Positions 26,176 to 36,168 are shown, counted from the first letter of the stretch. The stretch is DNA of 64,000 nt from Haloarcula sebkhae (GCF_014647415.1 NZ_BMPD01000001.1:868001-932000); one strand, 5' to 3'. The notes: generated by a model not told the origin, from the letters alone. Translations and numbers: made by a program.

Positions 26176-27762
26176 TTACTCGTCGCCGAGTTCGACGTAG
26201 GTCGTTTCGATGATGCGGCTGTCACCGTTAAGCCGCTCGATGATGTCCTGTGGCGGCTGTTCGTCAAGGTTGTAGACGGACAGGGCCTCCCCGCCGATGG
26301 TCTCGCGGCCGTTGAACATCCCGGCGATGTTGATGTCGGCCTCGCCCAGCACGGTCCCGATGAACCCGATAGTGCCGGGCTCGTCGCGGTTGCGGACGAC
26401 CAGCATGTGCCCGTGGGGCACCGCCTCGATGCGGTGGTCGTCGATGCGGACGATACGGGGCTCCTCGCCGCCGAACTGGGTCCCACAGACGGAGACGGAT
26501 TCCTCGCCGTCTGAGACGGTGACGGTGATGAGGCTCTGGTAGTCTTCAGAGGTTCGGGTCTTGGACTCAGTTACGTCGATGCCACGGTCCTTTGCTATCT
26601 GCGGAGCGTTGACGGCGTTGACCTGTAGGTCCGAGGGCGCGAACACACCCTTCAGTGCGCTGGCGGTGACGTACTCTACGTCCTCCTCGGCGATGTCACC
26701 AGCGTAGGTGACCTGCACTTCGGACATGTGGCCGCCGAACAGCTGGACCGCAATGCGGCCGGCGGTGTCGGCGAGGTCGAGATACGGCCCGACCTGTTTG
26801 AACGTCGCCTCGTCAAGCGACGGCGCGTTCAGGGCGTTGGCAACGGGCTGGCCGTTGGCCGCGGCGATGATCTGGTCGGCCGTGGAGGTAGCGACGTTCT
26901 CCTGTGCCGCCTCCGTTGACGCGCCCAGGTGGGGCGTGACGATGATGTCGTCGACATCAAGGAGCGGGCTGTCCTCGGGCAGGGGTTCCTCGCCGAACAC
27001 GTCGAGCGCCGCGCCCTTCAGGACACCGTCTTCGACCGCTTCGGCAAGGGCCGGCTCGTCGATGATGCCGCCGCGGGCACAGTTGACGACGTAGCCGCCT
27101 TCGAGTTCGGCGAGTTCGTCCTCGCCGATCATGTTCTCGGTCTCGGGGGTCAGCGGCGTGTGGATCGTGATGAAGTCGGACTTGGCGAGGCAGTCGTCGA
27201 GGTCATCGACCAGCTCCGCGCCGAACTGGTCGGCGCGCTCCTGACTGATGTAGGGGTCGAACGTGACGATGTCCATGCCGAGGCTGCCGAGGCGCTTGGC
27301 GACCTGCTGGCCGACGCGGCCGAAGCCGACGACGCCCAGCGTCTTGTTGTTGACTTCCGTGCCGAGGAACTCGCCTTTGGCCCACTCGCCGTTCTTGAGG
27401 CGGTCGTGGGCCTGTGGGATGGAGCGAGCGGTTGCAAACGCCATCGCGACGGAGTGTTCGGCGGCGGCTCGGACGTTGCCTTCGGGGGCGTTGGCGACGA
27501 TGACGCCGTGATCCGTGGCGGCGTCGATGTCGATGTTGTCGACACCGATACCGGCCCGACCGACGATGATGAGGTCGGGCGCGGCCGCGAACACTTCCTC
27601 GGTGACCTCGGTGCCCGAGCGGACGATGAGCGCGTTCGCGTCGGCCACTGCGTCGAGGAGCGCGTCGCCCTCGACCTCGTAGGCAGTTTCGACGTCGTGG
27701 CCCGCCTCACGGAGTCGCGTGAGACCGGCATCAGCGATAGGGTCCGTAACGAGTACCTTCAT
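26176..27762 (-). CDS. serA: D-3-phosphoglycerate dehydrogenase
   Basis: First step of serine synthesis (3-phosphoglycerate to 3-phosphohydroxypyruvate). At 528 residues it is the long form: NAD-binding GVVGFGRVGQQVAKRLG, catalytic VNCARGGIIDE (Arg), the Glu of 'FGEEPLPEDSPL' and His in TPHLGAST, followed by an intervening domain and a C-terminal ACT domain (HMLVVRNRDEPGTIGFIG) that in the family mediates serine feedback. Single gene. The phosphatase of the same pathway, serB, is at 45817-46449. Confidence 0.95.
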   Translation of the reverse strand: MKVLVTDPIADAGLTRLREAGHDVETAYEVEGDALLDAVADANALIVRSGTEVTEEVFAAAPDLIIVGRAGIGVDNIDIDAATDHGVIVANAPEGNVRAAAEHSVAMAFATARSIPQAHDRLKNGEWAKGEFLGTEVNNKTLGVVGFGRVGQQVAKRLGSLGMDIVTFDPYISQERADQFGAELVDDLDDCLAKSDFITIHTPLTPETENMIGEDELAELEGGYVVNCARGGIIDEPALAEAVEDGVLKGAALDVFGEEPLPEDSPLLDVDDIIVTPHLGASTEAAQENVATSTADQIIAAANGQPVANALNAPSLDEATFKQVGPYLDLADTAGRIAVQLFGGHMSEVQVTYAGDIAEEDVEYVTASALKGVFAPSDLQVNAVNAPQIAKDRGIDVTESKTRTSEDYQSLITVTVSDGEESVSVCGTQFGGEEPRIVRIDDHRIEAVPHGHMLVVRNRDEPGTIGFIGTVLGEADINIAGMFNGRETIGGEALSVYNLDEQPPQDIIERLNGDSRIIETTYVELGDE

Positions 27763-27910
27763 ACCGAATCGAACTTACTGGGACGGCATAACGCTTGTTT
27801 TCTCGGTCCGGACGACTGCGTTCGGATACTCTGGGCGGGGTGACCGCGCCGCTAATGAGGGACCCTGAGTGATGGGACCGTCAGCAAAAAATGAACCGAC
27901 AGATAGCGAC

Positions 27911-28078
27911 CTATCGCCAGGCCGGGAGCGAGGCAGCGTCCGCGAGCGGGGTTGTGAGATAGGCGTCGTCTCGGGTCACGTCAGCGACGATAAACTGGTC
28001 CGTTTGACCCTCTTCGACGGACGCCATGATGTCTCCATCCGCGGCCATCTCGACCGGAGCAACAGGTTCCGACTCCAT
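27911..28078 (-). CDS. Small haloarchaeal protein (55 aa)
   Basis: A 55-residue acidic protein beginning MESEPVAPVEMAADGD, with 'MASVEEGQTDQFIVADVTRD' and a Trp-Arg end. It matches a small conserved haloarchaeal family that I remember as DUF7556; the function is unknown. The ATG at 28078 is supported by a strong TATA box 23-30 nt upstream. The open frame continues further upstream but those residues are hydrophobic and lie in the promoter. Confidence 0.75.
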   Translation of the reverse strand: MESEPVAPVEMAADGDIMASVEEGQTDQFIVADVTRDDAYLTTPLADAASLPAWR

Positions 28079-28451
28079 GCATGATAATATGTAACAACCA
28101 TATAAAAACTTAGCGAAACCGATAGAGGGGAGGGGTATTGCGCTGCGCCAGCCGTCTGACAATAGTTCCGCTCCTGTCAATACTGGGACAGAGTGGTCCG
28201 TAGGACAGTACGCATAGAGCCTTATATTTCAACCATCAGTACCTGTATCCGGGTTTCTATTCAAACTCAGATACGAGAGTTCGATATGGCAGAAGACGTA
28301 GTTGTTTCCGAGGCGGCACGGTCCCTGGGTCTCCGAGATAGTGTCTGCACGGTCGTCGGCGATAGCCGCTGGTCGCCCGGCGTGCGACCTGAATGTCGAA
28401 AACGGACGGATGTTAAGGACTTAGTAGATGCGGGCAGGAAGTTCTGGCAGT
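28079..28451. other. Divergent promoter region
   Basis: The region holds the TATA box of the small gene on the left (28101-28108), a TTATATTT box at about 28222-28229 reading right, and a TTAAGGACTTA stretch at 28412-28422, about 30 nt before the CBS gene. A 78-codon frame from 28286 overlaps the CBS gene and is not accepted as a gene. Confidence 0.4.
28101..28108 (-). promoter_or_regulatory. TATA box of the 55-aa protein gene
   Basis: TATAAAAA on the plus strand reads TTTTTATA on the minus strand, 23-30 nt before the ATG at 28078, the expected spacing for a leaderless transcript. Confidence 0.65.
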
Positions 28452-29297
28452 ATGAACGTCGCAGACGCTATGACGCCACGCTCGGAGGTCGTCACGGTTA
28501 CTATTCCGGGTACCCGTGATGACGCACTGGAGTACCTCCAGGAGCAGGCTTTCTCGTCGGTCCCGGTTATCAAGGAAACCGACGATGGCGAGGAGTTCAG
28601 AGGGATTATTTCACGCGATGCGCTTATCGAGAGCCCCGACGAGGACCAGCTAGCCCTGCTCGTTGAGGAAGTCCCGGCGATCAGCGGGGACACGTCTATC
28701 GAGGCTGCCGCACAGGTGATGGTCGAGGACGGCGAGCGACGCCTCCCCATCGTCGACGGCCAGCTCAAAGGGATCATCACAGTGACCGACGTGATCCGGT
28801 CCATCGCCAACGGCGACGTCGATGGTGACAAGGTCGTCGACGAACTCGCCAACCGCGACATCAACTGCGTGTACGAAGGCACGCCGCTGACCGTTGCCGA
28901 ACGGGAACTCTCCCACGCGAACGTCCCGTACGGCGTCGTCCTCGGCGACGACGGCGACATGTCGGGGATGCTCACTGAGGTCGACATCATCGCGGTCGCC
29001 CGCGTCGTCGAGGGCGAGGACGACACCGGCGACTCCATCGCCAACCAGGACGACGACTGGGCCTGGGAAGGCATCAAAGCCGTCGGCGGTCGGTACATGC
29101 CTACCCGCAACGTCGAGCTTCCGGCCGAGCCCGTCCGCGAGTTCATGACCAGTGACGTCGTGACGGTGAACAAGCGCCGCACCGCCGAGGAGGCGGCCCA
29201 GCTAATGATCGAGCACGACATCGAACAGATCCCGCTGCTGTCCGGTGACGAACTCACCGGCATCGTACGGGACATCGATCTGCTGCGAGGCCTATGA
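28452..29297 (+). CDS. Four-CBS-domain protein
   Basis: A 281-residue protein made of four CBS repeats, i.e. two Bateman modules: MTPRSEVVTVTIPG, 'EEVPAISGDTSIEAAAQVMV', DRDINCVYEG-like third repeat and VREFMTSDVVTVNKRRTAEE as the fourth. CBS pairs bind adenosine ligands such as AMP, ATP or SAM and act as energy or ligand sensors. No catalytic domain is fused. It overlaps glyS by 4 nt (ATGA), so it is translated with glycyl-tRNA synthetase, which hints at a sensing role linked to translation (inference). The ATG at 28452 is preferred over 28428. Confidence 0.9.
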   Translation: MNVADAMTPRSEVVTVTIPGTRDDALEYLQEQAFSSVPVIKETDDGEEFRGIISRDALIESPDEDQLALLVEEVPAISGDTSIEAAAQVMVEDGERRLPIVDGQLKGIITVTDVIRSIANGDVDGDKVVDELANRDINCVYEGTPLTVAERELSHANVPYGVVLGDDGDMSGMLTEVDIIAVARVVEGEDDTGDSIANQDDDWAWEGIKAVGGRYMPTRNVELPAEPVREFMTSDVVTVNKRRTAEEAAQLMIEHDIEQIPLLSGDELTGIVRDIDLLRGL

Positions 29298-31030
29298 GCG
29301 AAGGCGAACGACTTACCGAGCTGGCCAAGCGTCGCGGCTTCTACTTCCCCTCTTCGAGCGCCTACGGCGGGGCGGCGGGCTTCTGGACCTACGGGCCACA
29401 GGGCGCTGCGCTGAAATCGAACATCGAAGACGCCTGGCGGGACCGTTACGTCGTCAAGGAGGGCCACCAGGAGATCTCCGCGCCCGACGTGATGCCCGAA
29501 CCCGTCTTCGAAGCATCTGGGCATCTCGACGGCTTTGACGACATGATCGTCGAGTGCGGCGAGTGTGGCGCGACCCATCGCGCCGACCACCTCGTCGAGG
29601 ACAATACAGATATCGAGGAGGCCGAATCACTCCCCAACGAGGAGGTGATGGACCTCATCGCCGACCACGGCATCGAGTGTCCGTCCTGTCAGACATCCCT
29701 GGCCGACCAGCCGGTCGACAACTTCAACCTGATGTTCGAGACCAACATCGGCCCGGGGTCGTCGTCACCGGGGTATCTCCGGCCGGAGACCGCACAGGGC
29801 ATCTTCGTGGAGTTCCCGCAGCTCTCCGAGTACGCCCGGAATCAGCTTCCCTTCGGCGTCGCCCAGATCGGGAAGGCCTACCGGAACGAGATCTCCCCGC
29901 GGAAATCGCTTGTCCGCGTCCGGGAGTTCACCCAGGCCGAACTCGAACACTTCATCGACCCCGAGGAAGACGAGCCGCCGCTTGCTGAGGTGGCGGACGT
30001 GACGCTGCCGCTGTACTCCGCCGCCGAACAACAGGCCGAGGACGGCGGTCAGCGCGAACTCACGGTCCGCGAGGCCGTCGACGAAGGGGTCGTCGAGAGC
30101 GAGTGGGTCGCCTACTACCTCGGCGTCTCCAAAGAGTGGTACGAGCGCATCGGCGTCGACATGGAGCGCTTCCGGTACCGCCAGCATCTGGCGGGCGAGC
30201 GCGCTCACTACGCCTCTGACTGTTGGGACGCAGAGAGTGAGGTCGACGGTGACTGGATCGAGATTACGGGCTTCGCCTACCGGGGCGACTACGACCTCTC
30301 GAAACACGCCAAGCACTCCGGCGAGGACTACACCGTCTTCAAGCAGTACGACGAGCCGATTACCGTCGAGCGTGCGACTGTCGACCCCGACATGAGCTAT
30401 CTCGGGCCGGAGTTCGGCGGCTCGGCCGGCGCGGTCGCCGACGCACTCGAAGCGCTGGCCGAGCGGAACCCGGACGCCTTCGACGACGACGAAGTCACCG
30501 TCGAGGTCGACGGCGAGTCCCACACCGTCCCCGTCGAGAAAACGAACTTCAGCGTCGACGAAGTCACCGAGAACGGCGAACACATCCGCCCACACGTCGT
30601 CGAGCCGTCGTTCGGCGTGAGCCGGATTATCTACACCGTCCTTGCACATTCCTACGAGACCGACGAGGTCGACGGCGAGGAGCGGACCTACCTCGACCTC
30701 CCGCCGGAGCAGGCCCCGACGACGGTCGGCGTCTTCCCGCTGATGGACAAGGACGGAATGGCCGACCTCGCGACGGACATCGCCGACGACCTCCGGGCCG
30801 CCGGCCTCTCAGTCACCTACGACGATTCCGGGGCTATCGGCCGCCGTTACCGCCGACAGGACGAGGTCGGCACTCCCTACTGCGTGACTGTGGATTACGA
30901 AAGCCTAGAGGACGGCGAGGTCACAGTGCGCGAACGGGACACGACCGAGCAGAAACGCCTCCCCATCGACGGCCTCGCCGACCGACTCGGACAGCTCGCA
31001 AGCGGCGAACTAACCTTCGACGACCTGTAG
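29294..31030 (+). CDS. glyS: Glycyl-tRNA synthetase
   Basis: Class II alpha2-type synthetase of 578 residues that charges tRNA-Gly. Features: N-terminal catalytic motif 1 region (GFYFPSSSAYGGAAGFWTYG), a zinc-like insert with CGECGATH and CPSCQTS, motif 2 around FGVAQIGKAYRNEISPR, motif 3 with GVSRIIYTVL, and the C-terminal anticodon-binding domain (FPLMDKDGMADLATDIADDL). Length fits the archaeal/eukaryotic form. It lies between the CBS gene and the polyprenol-kinase-like gene in a tight operon (4-nt overlap, then 0-nt gap). Confidence 0.96.
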   Translation: MSEGERLTELAKRRGFYFPSSSAYGGAAGFWTYGPQGAALKSNIEDAWRDRYVVKEGHQEISAPDVMPEPVFEASGHLDGFDDMIVECGECGATHRADHLVEDNTDIEEAESLPNEEVMDLIADHGIECPSCQTSLADQPVDNFNLMFETNIGPGSSSPGYLRPETAQGIFVEFPQLSEYARNQLPFGVAQIGKAYRNEISPRKSLVRVREFTQAELEHFIDPEEDEPPLAEVADVTLPLYSAAEQQAEDGGQRELTVREAVDEGVVESEWVAYYLGVSKEWYERIGVDMERFRYRQHLAGERAHYASDCWDAESEVDGDWIEITGFAYRGDYDLSKHAKHSGEDYTVFKQYDEPITVERATVDPDMSYLGPEFGGSAGAVADALEALAERNPDAFDDDEVTVEVDGESHTVPVEKTNFSVDEVTENGEHIRPHVVEPSFGVSRIIYTVLAHSYETDEVDGEERTYLDLPPEQAPTTVGVFPLMDKDGMADLATDIADDLRAAGLSVTYDDSGAIGRRYRRQDEVGTPYCVTVDYESLEDGEVTVRERDTTEQKRLPIDGLADRLGQLASGELTFDDL

Positions 31031-31630
31031 ATGGCCGACGAGGTATCCCGGCGGCTCGTCCACGTCACCGGGGCGGCGGTCCCGCTCGCGCACCTGCTCC
31101 GGCCGGAGCTGATTACGTGGCGCGTCGTCCAGGGATTCCTGGCCGTGGCGCTGGTCGTCGTGTGTGTGCTCGAAGCGGTGCGGCTGACGACCGGACTGGA
31201 CTGGGTCGTGTACGACCGGCTCACCCGCGAGTACGAGCAGGACAACCCCGCCGGTTACGCGCTGTACATCGTCGGGATAGCCATCGTCGCCTTCGCCGTC
31301 GAACTCCCGAGTATGAGCGTGACGGTCGCCGTCCCGGCAATGTTGATGCTCGCCATCGGCGACCCTATCAGCGGCCTGCTGGGATCCAGTGACGCCAGCA
31401 ACGTCAAACAGGCCTGGGTCCTGCTGGTGATGTTCGGCGTCTGCACGCTGCTCGCCGCGCCGTTCGTGCCCCCTGGCGCCGCCGTCCTCGGCGGTATCGC
31501 GGCGACGTTCGCCGACGGCGTCAAGCCACGTATCGCCGGCTACGTCGTCGACGACAACTTCTCGATTCCGGTGCTTGGCGCACTGGCGATGTGGGTCGGC
31601 GTCCAGTACCTGCCCGGGATCGGCCTGTAA
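31031..31630 (+). CDS. Dolichol/diacylglycerol kinase-like membrane protein
   Basis: A 199-residue protein with about six membrane segments of the CTP-dependent polyprenol/diacylglycerol/phytol kinase family. The conserved GDPISGLLGSSDA matches the family's GDxxAxxxG nucleotide loop, and VDDNFSIPVLGAL its DN-x-x-IP motif. An early RRLVHVTGA segment supplies the basic residues usual at the first helix. It probably phosphorylates a lipid alcohol for glycan or lipid synthesis; the substrate is unknown. The ATG follows the glyS stop without a gap. Confidence 0.82.
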   Translation: MADEVSRRLVHVTGAAVPLAHLLRPELITWRVVQGFLAVALVVVCVLEAVRLTTGLDWVVYDRLTREYEQDNPAGYALYIVGIAIVAFAVELPSMSVTVAVPAMLMLAIGDPISGLLGSSDASNVKQAWVLLVMFGVCTLLAAPFVPPGAAVLGGIAATFADGVKPRIAGYVVDDNFSIPVLGALAMWVGVQYLPGIGL

Positions 31631-31696
31631 CTCCCGCTGTTCACTTTCACCGCGGTATCTGAACGCTTAACCACCGGCAGGACAAACGCGTGGGTA

Positions 31697-34195
31697 ATGG
31701 CGACCACCGACGCCGGTGGCGAGCACGTCGAACGCCCGCTGGTGACGCCGGAGTTTCTGGAGAACCGCCGCTACCAGACCGAACTGGCGGAGACGGCGAG
31801 CGCCGGCCACACGCTCGTCTGTCTCCCGACCGGACTGGGCAAGACGACCGTCTCGCTGCTGGTGACCGCTGAGCGGCTGAACGCCGTCGGCGGGAAATCG
31901 CTCATGCTGGCCCCGACGAAGCCGCTGGTGCAGCAACACGCAGAGTTCTACCGTGAAGCACTCGAACTGGACGACGAGGACGTCGTCGTGTTCACCGGCG
32001 AGGTCCGGCCCGACGACCGGGCTGCACTCTGGGAGGACGCTCGCATCGTCATCGCAACGCCGCAGGTCGTCGAGAACGACCTCGTGGGCAACCGCATCTC
32101 CCTCGCCGACGTAACCCACTGCACCTTCGACGAGTGCCACCGGGCGACCGGCGACTACGCCTACAACTACATCGCCGACCGCTACCACGCCGACGCCGAG
32201 AACCCGCTGGTGACGGGAATGAGCGCGTCCCCCGGTGACGACGAGGAAGCCATCCTCGAAGTGTGTGAAAACCTCGGCCTTGCGGAGGTTGCGGTGATGA
32301 CCGAAAACGACGCGGACGTGGCCGAGTACACCCACGACACCAGCGTCGACTGGAACCGCATCGAACTCCCGGAAGTCGTCGTCGAGATCCGCGATGCCAT
32401 CAACGAAGTCATAGAGGACCGACTGGACCAGCTACGGGAACTCGGCGTCACGAACAAGTCCTCGGCGGACATCTCCGAGCGCGAGATCCAGCAGGTTCAG
32501 GGCCAGCTCCAGGACCTGATGAACAACGACCAGAGCGAGGGATACCAGGGGATGAGCCTCCTCGCAGAGGTCCGGAAGCTCCGTACCGCCGTCACGTACG
32601 TCGAGACCCAGAGCGTCGAGTCTCTGCGGCGGTACTTCGAGCGCCTGAAGGAGGCCGCTCGCTCCTCCGGAGCGTCGAAGGCCGACCAGCGCCTCGTCAG
32701 CGAGCCGAAGGTCCGCGAGGCGATGCGGAAAGCTGAGTCCTACGACGACCTGCACCCGAAGTTCCGCCAGACACGGATGTTGCTCGCGGAGACGCTCGGT
32801 ATCGAGAACGGCGAGCGTGTCATCGTGTTCACCGAATCGCGAGACACCGCCGAAACGCTTGTCGACTTCCTCTCGGACCACTTCACGACACAGAAGTTCG
32901 TCGGCCAGAGCGACACCGATGGCAGCGAGGGGATGACACAGACCCAGCAACAGGAAACGCTGGACCGGTTCCGCAACGGCGAGTTCGAGGTGCTCGTCTC
33001 GACATCCGTTGCCGAGGAAGGGCTAGACGTGCCCGAGGTCGACCTCGTACTGTTCTACGAACCGGTCCCGACCGCGATTCGAGCCATCCAGCGGAAGGGG
33101 CGGACCGGACGACAGGCCGAGGGCCGCGTCGTTGTCCTTCTGGCCGAGGACACCCGCGACGAGGCGTATTTCTGGAAGGCCCGCAACGACCAGAAGCGGA
33201 TGAAACGCGAGCTGAACGAACTCAAAAGCGTCGCTGGCGAACTGGAGGCCCGCCTCGACCAGACCGGTCTCGACGAGTACGAGGACGCCGAGGGGACCGC
33301 TTCGAGTGGAACCGACGAAGCGGAAACCGCCACACGGCAGTCGGACTCCACTGGAAACGGGAGGGGTAGCACAGATAACAAGTCTGCCGATGGGAGCGAC
33401 AACAGAGACGGCCAGGCCGGGCTGGACGCCTTCGCGGCGGAGTCGTCTGCGTCGGACGACGAAGGGGCTGACGGCGAGGGGCAGGACGAGGCGACCAACG
33501 ACGAAGGAACGGTCGCCAGCGCCGGCCGCGACAGTGAAGATGACCCCGTCGAAATCGTCGCCGACCAGCGGGAACTCGACTCGAACATCGCCCGAGACCT
33601 CTCGACGCGGGACGGAATCGAGACCCGACTCGAAACGCTGGCCGTCGGCGATTACGTCCTCTCGGACCGTGTCGTCGTCGAGCGCAAGACCGTCGCTGAT
33701 TTCATGGATACACTGACTGGCGGCGACCGGTCGATGTTCGAGCAGGTCGGTGATGCCACGCGCAACTACGGCCGGCCTGTCGTCATCATCGAGGGCGATG
33801 ACCTCTTCGGCGCACGAAACGTCCATCACAAGGCGATTCAAGGGGCGCTCGCGTCGCTGGCGGTCGATTTCGGCGCGAGCGTCCTCCGGACCAGCGACGA
33901 GGACGAGACCGCCGATCTGCTGGAAGTCATCGCCGGACGGGAACAGGAGGTGGCCGACCGCGAAGTGAGTGTCCACGGCGAGAAACAGTCGAAGACACTC
34001 CCCGAGCAACAGGAGTACGTCGTCGCCTCCATTGCCGAAGTCGGACCGGTAACCGCCCGCACGCTGCTGGAAGCCTTCGGCAGCGTCGAGGCAGTGATGA
34101 CCGCCGAGAAAGACGACCTGCTTGAGGTGTCCGGCATCGGCGACGTGACCGCCGACCGGATTCGAGAAGTCATCGCCAGCGACTACGAGCCTTAG
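31697..34195 (+). CDS. hef: Hef helicase-nuclease
   Basis: An 832-residue fork-repair protein related to FANCM/XPF. Order: superfamily 2 helicase with Walker A PTGLGKTT (44-51) and DECH near 145, motif VI QRKGRTGRQ, then an acidic Ser/Thr/Gly-rich linker (about 535-625), an XPF-type nuclease with VERKTVADFMDTL near 660 (the ERKxxxD motif), and a C-terminal tandem helix-hairpin-helix (LLEVSGIGDVTADRIREVI). It acts on stalled or branched forks. The linker-coding DNA contains an ORB-like sequence. Its stop overlaps the convergent gene by 4 nt. Confidence 0.96.
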   Translation: MATTDAGGEHVERPLVTPEFLENRRYQTELAETASAGHTLVCLPTGLGKTTVSLLVTAERLNAVGGKSLMLAPTKPLVQQHAEFYREALELDDEDVVVFTGEVRPDDRAALWEDARIVIATPQVVENDLVGNRISLADVTHCTFDECHRATGDYAYNYIADRYHADAENPLVTGMSASPGDDEEAILEVCENLGLAEVAVMTENDADVAEYTHDTSVDWNRIELPEVVVEIRDAINEVIEDRLDQLRELGVTNKSSADISEREIQQVQGQLQDLMNNDQSEGYQGMSLLAEVRKLRTAVTYVETQSVESLRRYFERLKEAARSSGASKADQRLVSEPKVREAMRKAESYDDLHPKFRQTRMLLAETLGIENGERVIVFTESRDTAETLVDFLSDHFTTQKFVGQSDTDGSEGMTQTQQQETLDRFRNGEFEVLVSTSVAEEGLDVPEVDLVLFYEPVPTAIRAIQRKGRTGRQAEGRVVVLLAEDTRDEAYFWKARNDQKRMKRELNELKSVAGELEARLDQTGLDEYEDAEGTASSGTDEAETATRQSDSTGNGRGSTDNKSADGSDNRDGQAGLDAFAAESSASDDEGADGEGQDEATNDEGTVASAGRDSEDDPVEIVADQRELDSNIARDLSTRDGIETRLETLAVGDYVLSDRVVVERKTVADFMDTLTGGDRSMFEQVGDATRNYGRPVVIIEGDDLFGARNVHHKAIQGALASLAVDFGASVLRTSDEDETADLLEVIAGREQEVADREVSVHGEKQSKTLPEQQEYVVASIAEVGPVTARTLLEAFGSVEAVMTAEKDDLLEVSGIGDVTADRIREVIASDYEP
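33345..33367 (+). promoter_or_regulatory. ORB-like sequence inside hef
   Basis: ACTCCACTGGAAACGGGAGG followed by GGT closely matches the origin boxes at 38370 and 38647, with one extra base. It lies in DNA coding for the flexible linker of Hef, 5 kb from the origin. Confidence 0.45.
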
Positions 34196-35004
34196 AACCG
34201 CGCCGCATCGAGCGCTTCCGCCGCTTCTCGTGCTGCCTGCAGATGTTCGCGAGCCTCGCGTGGGTTCTCGGTCGCCGCAGCGCGTTCGGCAAAGCGGCGA
34301 GCGGTTTCGGCCAGTGACGCCGATGCCGCATCCATGTTCGCCGAGATATCGTCCGTGTGACTATCGGTCGACTGAGTCTGTCGAGCGGAAACAGGGGGGT
34401 TCTGTGTCGGTGTCCCACACGGCTGGTCGTCTGCAGTTCGGCCGCTAGATTCCGATGAAGCACCTGTTCGAGCAGTCTGTGGCGCTGGTTCCGAGTGATC
34501 GGACGGCTGGGTAGACTGGTCACCCCCCGCTTCAGGTGGAACGGCCGAGTCGGGTGTCGACGCCGCCGCTTCGGAGGGAGACTGTGAAGCGGTGTCGGCC
34601 TGGGAGTGTGCAGTCTCTTGCTGGGCGGGTTCGTTCGTCGCGTCCGCCGCACTCTCGGCTGTCTCCTCCTCAGCATCGCCGAACTGAACGCGGGCCTCGT
34701 CGCTGGGGTCGGCAACCTCGATCTGGTCACCGTCTTCGGCCTGGCCCCCTTGTTCGTCGGTAGCCGACGAATCAGCGCCGTTTTCCTGCGTGTCGCGAGC
34801 GACCGGCTTCTGGCAGGTCGGGCAGAACTCCTGGCCGTCGTAGCGGAAGATGGGGTCGCCACAGTCGCTGCAGTGGGCGTTCGTCATCGTCGCGCCCTTC
34901 AACAGGAGTTCGCTCATCTGCTCGGTCGCCGCCCGGTTGTCCTCCTCTTTCTCGAACTTCTCGCGGAGTTTCTCGCGTTCGGCTTCCTTGTCGAAGTCGC
35001 TCAT
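34192..35004 (-). CDS. SSSCA1/p27-like zinc-ribbon protein
   Basis: A 270-residue protein starting MSDFDKEAEREKLREKFEKE. The N-terminal ~75 residues match the autoantigen p27 (SSSCA1, UPF0148) family: basic/acidic helix, 'QMSELLLKGATMTNAHCSDC' and a zinc ribbon with cysteines in CSDCGDP and CPTCQKP. A long Gln/Ser/Glu-rich disordered middle follows, ending in a helical hairpin with Ala/Glu/Arg repeats. Function unknown. The middle part is coded by DNA that includes an ORB-like motif. The ATG at 35004 fits the family start. Confidence 0.82.
   Translation of the reverse strand: MSDFDKEAEREKLREKFEKEEDNRAATEQMSELLLKGATMTNAHCSDCGDPIFRYDGQEFCPTCQKPVARDTQENGADSSATDEQGGQAEDGDQIEVADPSDEARVQFGDAEEETAESAADATNEPAQQETAHSQADTASQSPSEAAASTPDSAVPPEAGGDQSTQPSDHSEPAPQTARTGASSESSGRTADDQPCGTPTQNPPVSARQTQSTDSHTDDISANMDAASASLAETARRFAERAAATENPREAREHLQAAREAAEALDAARF
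34519..34542 (-). promoter_or_regulatory. ORB-like sequence inside the p27-like gene
   Basis: On the minus strand GTTCCACCTGAAGCGGGGGG then TG resembles the origin boxes: TTCCAC core, TGAA and a terminal G-string. It sits in low-complexity coding DNA, 4 kb from oriC. Confidence 0.45.
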
Positions 35005-35097
35005 ACGTGTCACAACGCCACGGGGCTGAAAACAGTTTACGGGTGCGAGACGTCGGTGCTATCTGAACGATGAGCGTCGGAATCGGGGTTTCGACAC

Positions 35098-35104
35098 GTT
35101 TAAC
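35098..35104 (+). promoter_or_regulatory. TATA box of mdh
   Basis: GTTTAAC lies about 30 nt before the mdh ATG at 35132, fitting a leaderless or short-leader haloarchaeal promoter. Confidence 0.5.
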
Positions 35105-35131
35105 GTTCGCGCCCGAGCCTTTTCGAATGGT

Positions 35132-36046
35132 ATGACAAAGGTAAGCGTAGTCGGCGCAGCCGGAACGGTCGGCGCAGCCGCAGGGTACAACATCGCGCTC
35201 CGTGACATCGCTGACGAGGTTGTCTTCGTTGACATCCCGGACAAGGAAGACGACACAGTCGGGCAGGCCGCTGACACGAACCACGGCATCGCCTACGATT
35301 CGAACACACGCGTCCGTCAGGGCGGCTACGAGGACACCGCCGGCTCGGACGTGGTCGTCATCACGGCCGGGATTCCCCGCCAGCCGGGCCAGACACGTAT
35401 CGACCTCGCCGGCGACAACGCACCTATCATGGAGGACATCCAGTCCTCGCTGGACGAACACAACGACGACTACATTTCGCTGACCACCTCGAACCCCGTC
35501 GACCTGCTCAACCGCCACCTCTACGAGGCCGGCGACCGCTCGCGCGAGCAGGTCATCGGCTTCGGCGGCCGGCTGGACTCCGCGCGGTTCCGCTACGTCC
35601 TGAGCGAGGAGTTCGACGCGCCGGTTCAGAACGTCGAAGGAACGATCCTCGGGGAACACGGCGACGCACAGGTCCCCGTGTTCTCGAAGGTCCGCGTCGA
35701 CGGCACCGACCCCGAATTCAGCGACGACGAGAAAGAGCAGCTGCTCGGCGACCTGCAGGAATCGGCGATGGACGTCATCGAGCGCAAGGGCGCGACCGAG
35801 TGGGGCCCGGCCCGCGGCGTCGCACACATGGTCGAAGCCATCCTCCACGATACCGGCGAAGTGCTGCCGGCCTCGGTCAAGCTAGAGGGCGAGTTCGGGC
35901 ACGAGGATACTGCCTTCGGTGTCCCAGTCCGTCTCGGGAGCAACGGCGTCGAGGAAATCGTCGAGTGGGACCTCGACGACTACGAACAGGATCTGATGGC
36001 CGACGCCGCCGAGAAGCTCTCCGACCAGTACGACAAGATCTCGTAA
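35132..36046 (+). CDS. mdh: Halophilic malate dehydrogenase
   Basis: Oxidises malate to oxaloacetate with NAD in the citric acid cycle. It is 304 residues, LDH-like MalDH type: NAD-binding [15 protein letters not shown] at the N-terminus, substrate loop [22 protein letters not shown], and the catalytic His in [11 protein letters not shown]. Many surface Asp/Glu residues match a halophilic protein. From memory it is nearly identical to the well studied Haloarcula marismortui enzyme, the main reason for suggesting this genus. Single gene. Confidence 0.97.
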   Translation: MTKVSVVGAAGTVGAAAGYNIALRDIADEVVFVDIPDKEDDTVGQAADTNHGIAYDSNTRVRQGGYEDTAGSDVVVITAGIPRQPGQTRIDLAGDNAPIMEDIQSSLDEHNDDYISLTTSNPVDLLNRHLYEAGDRSREQVIGFGGRLDSARFRYVLSEEFDAPVQNVEGTILGEHGDAQVPVFSKVRVDGTDPEFSDDEKEQLLGDLQESAMDVIERKGATEWGPARGVAHMVEAILHDTGEVLPASVKLEGEFGHEDTAFGVPVRLGSNGVEEIVEWDLDDYEQDLMADAAEKLSDQYDKIS

Positions 36047-36168
36047 CCCGGTCGATCGGTACTGCGAAGTTTCGGGACGGCATCCGTCCCGAACTGTCTT
36101 TTCGCTCCACTATCGGCGTGAGAGACGTAGCTGTAACTGCGAGTCGCACTCCCCGACGAACCACGACG

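Noticed and set aside
28286-28519. A 78-codon plus-strand frame (MAEDVVVSEAARSLGLRD...) upstream of the CBS gene
   Set aside because: Its first part has haloarchaeal codon use, but it overlaps the CBS gene by ~68 nt in another frame, ends in Arg/Tyr-rich sequence, and its TATA-like box is at the wrong distance. It may be a decayed gene start, but the support is too weak.
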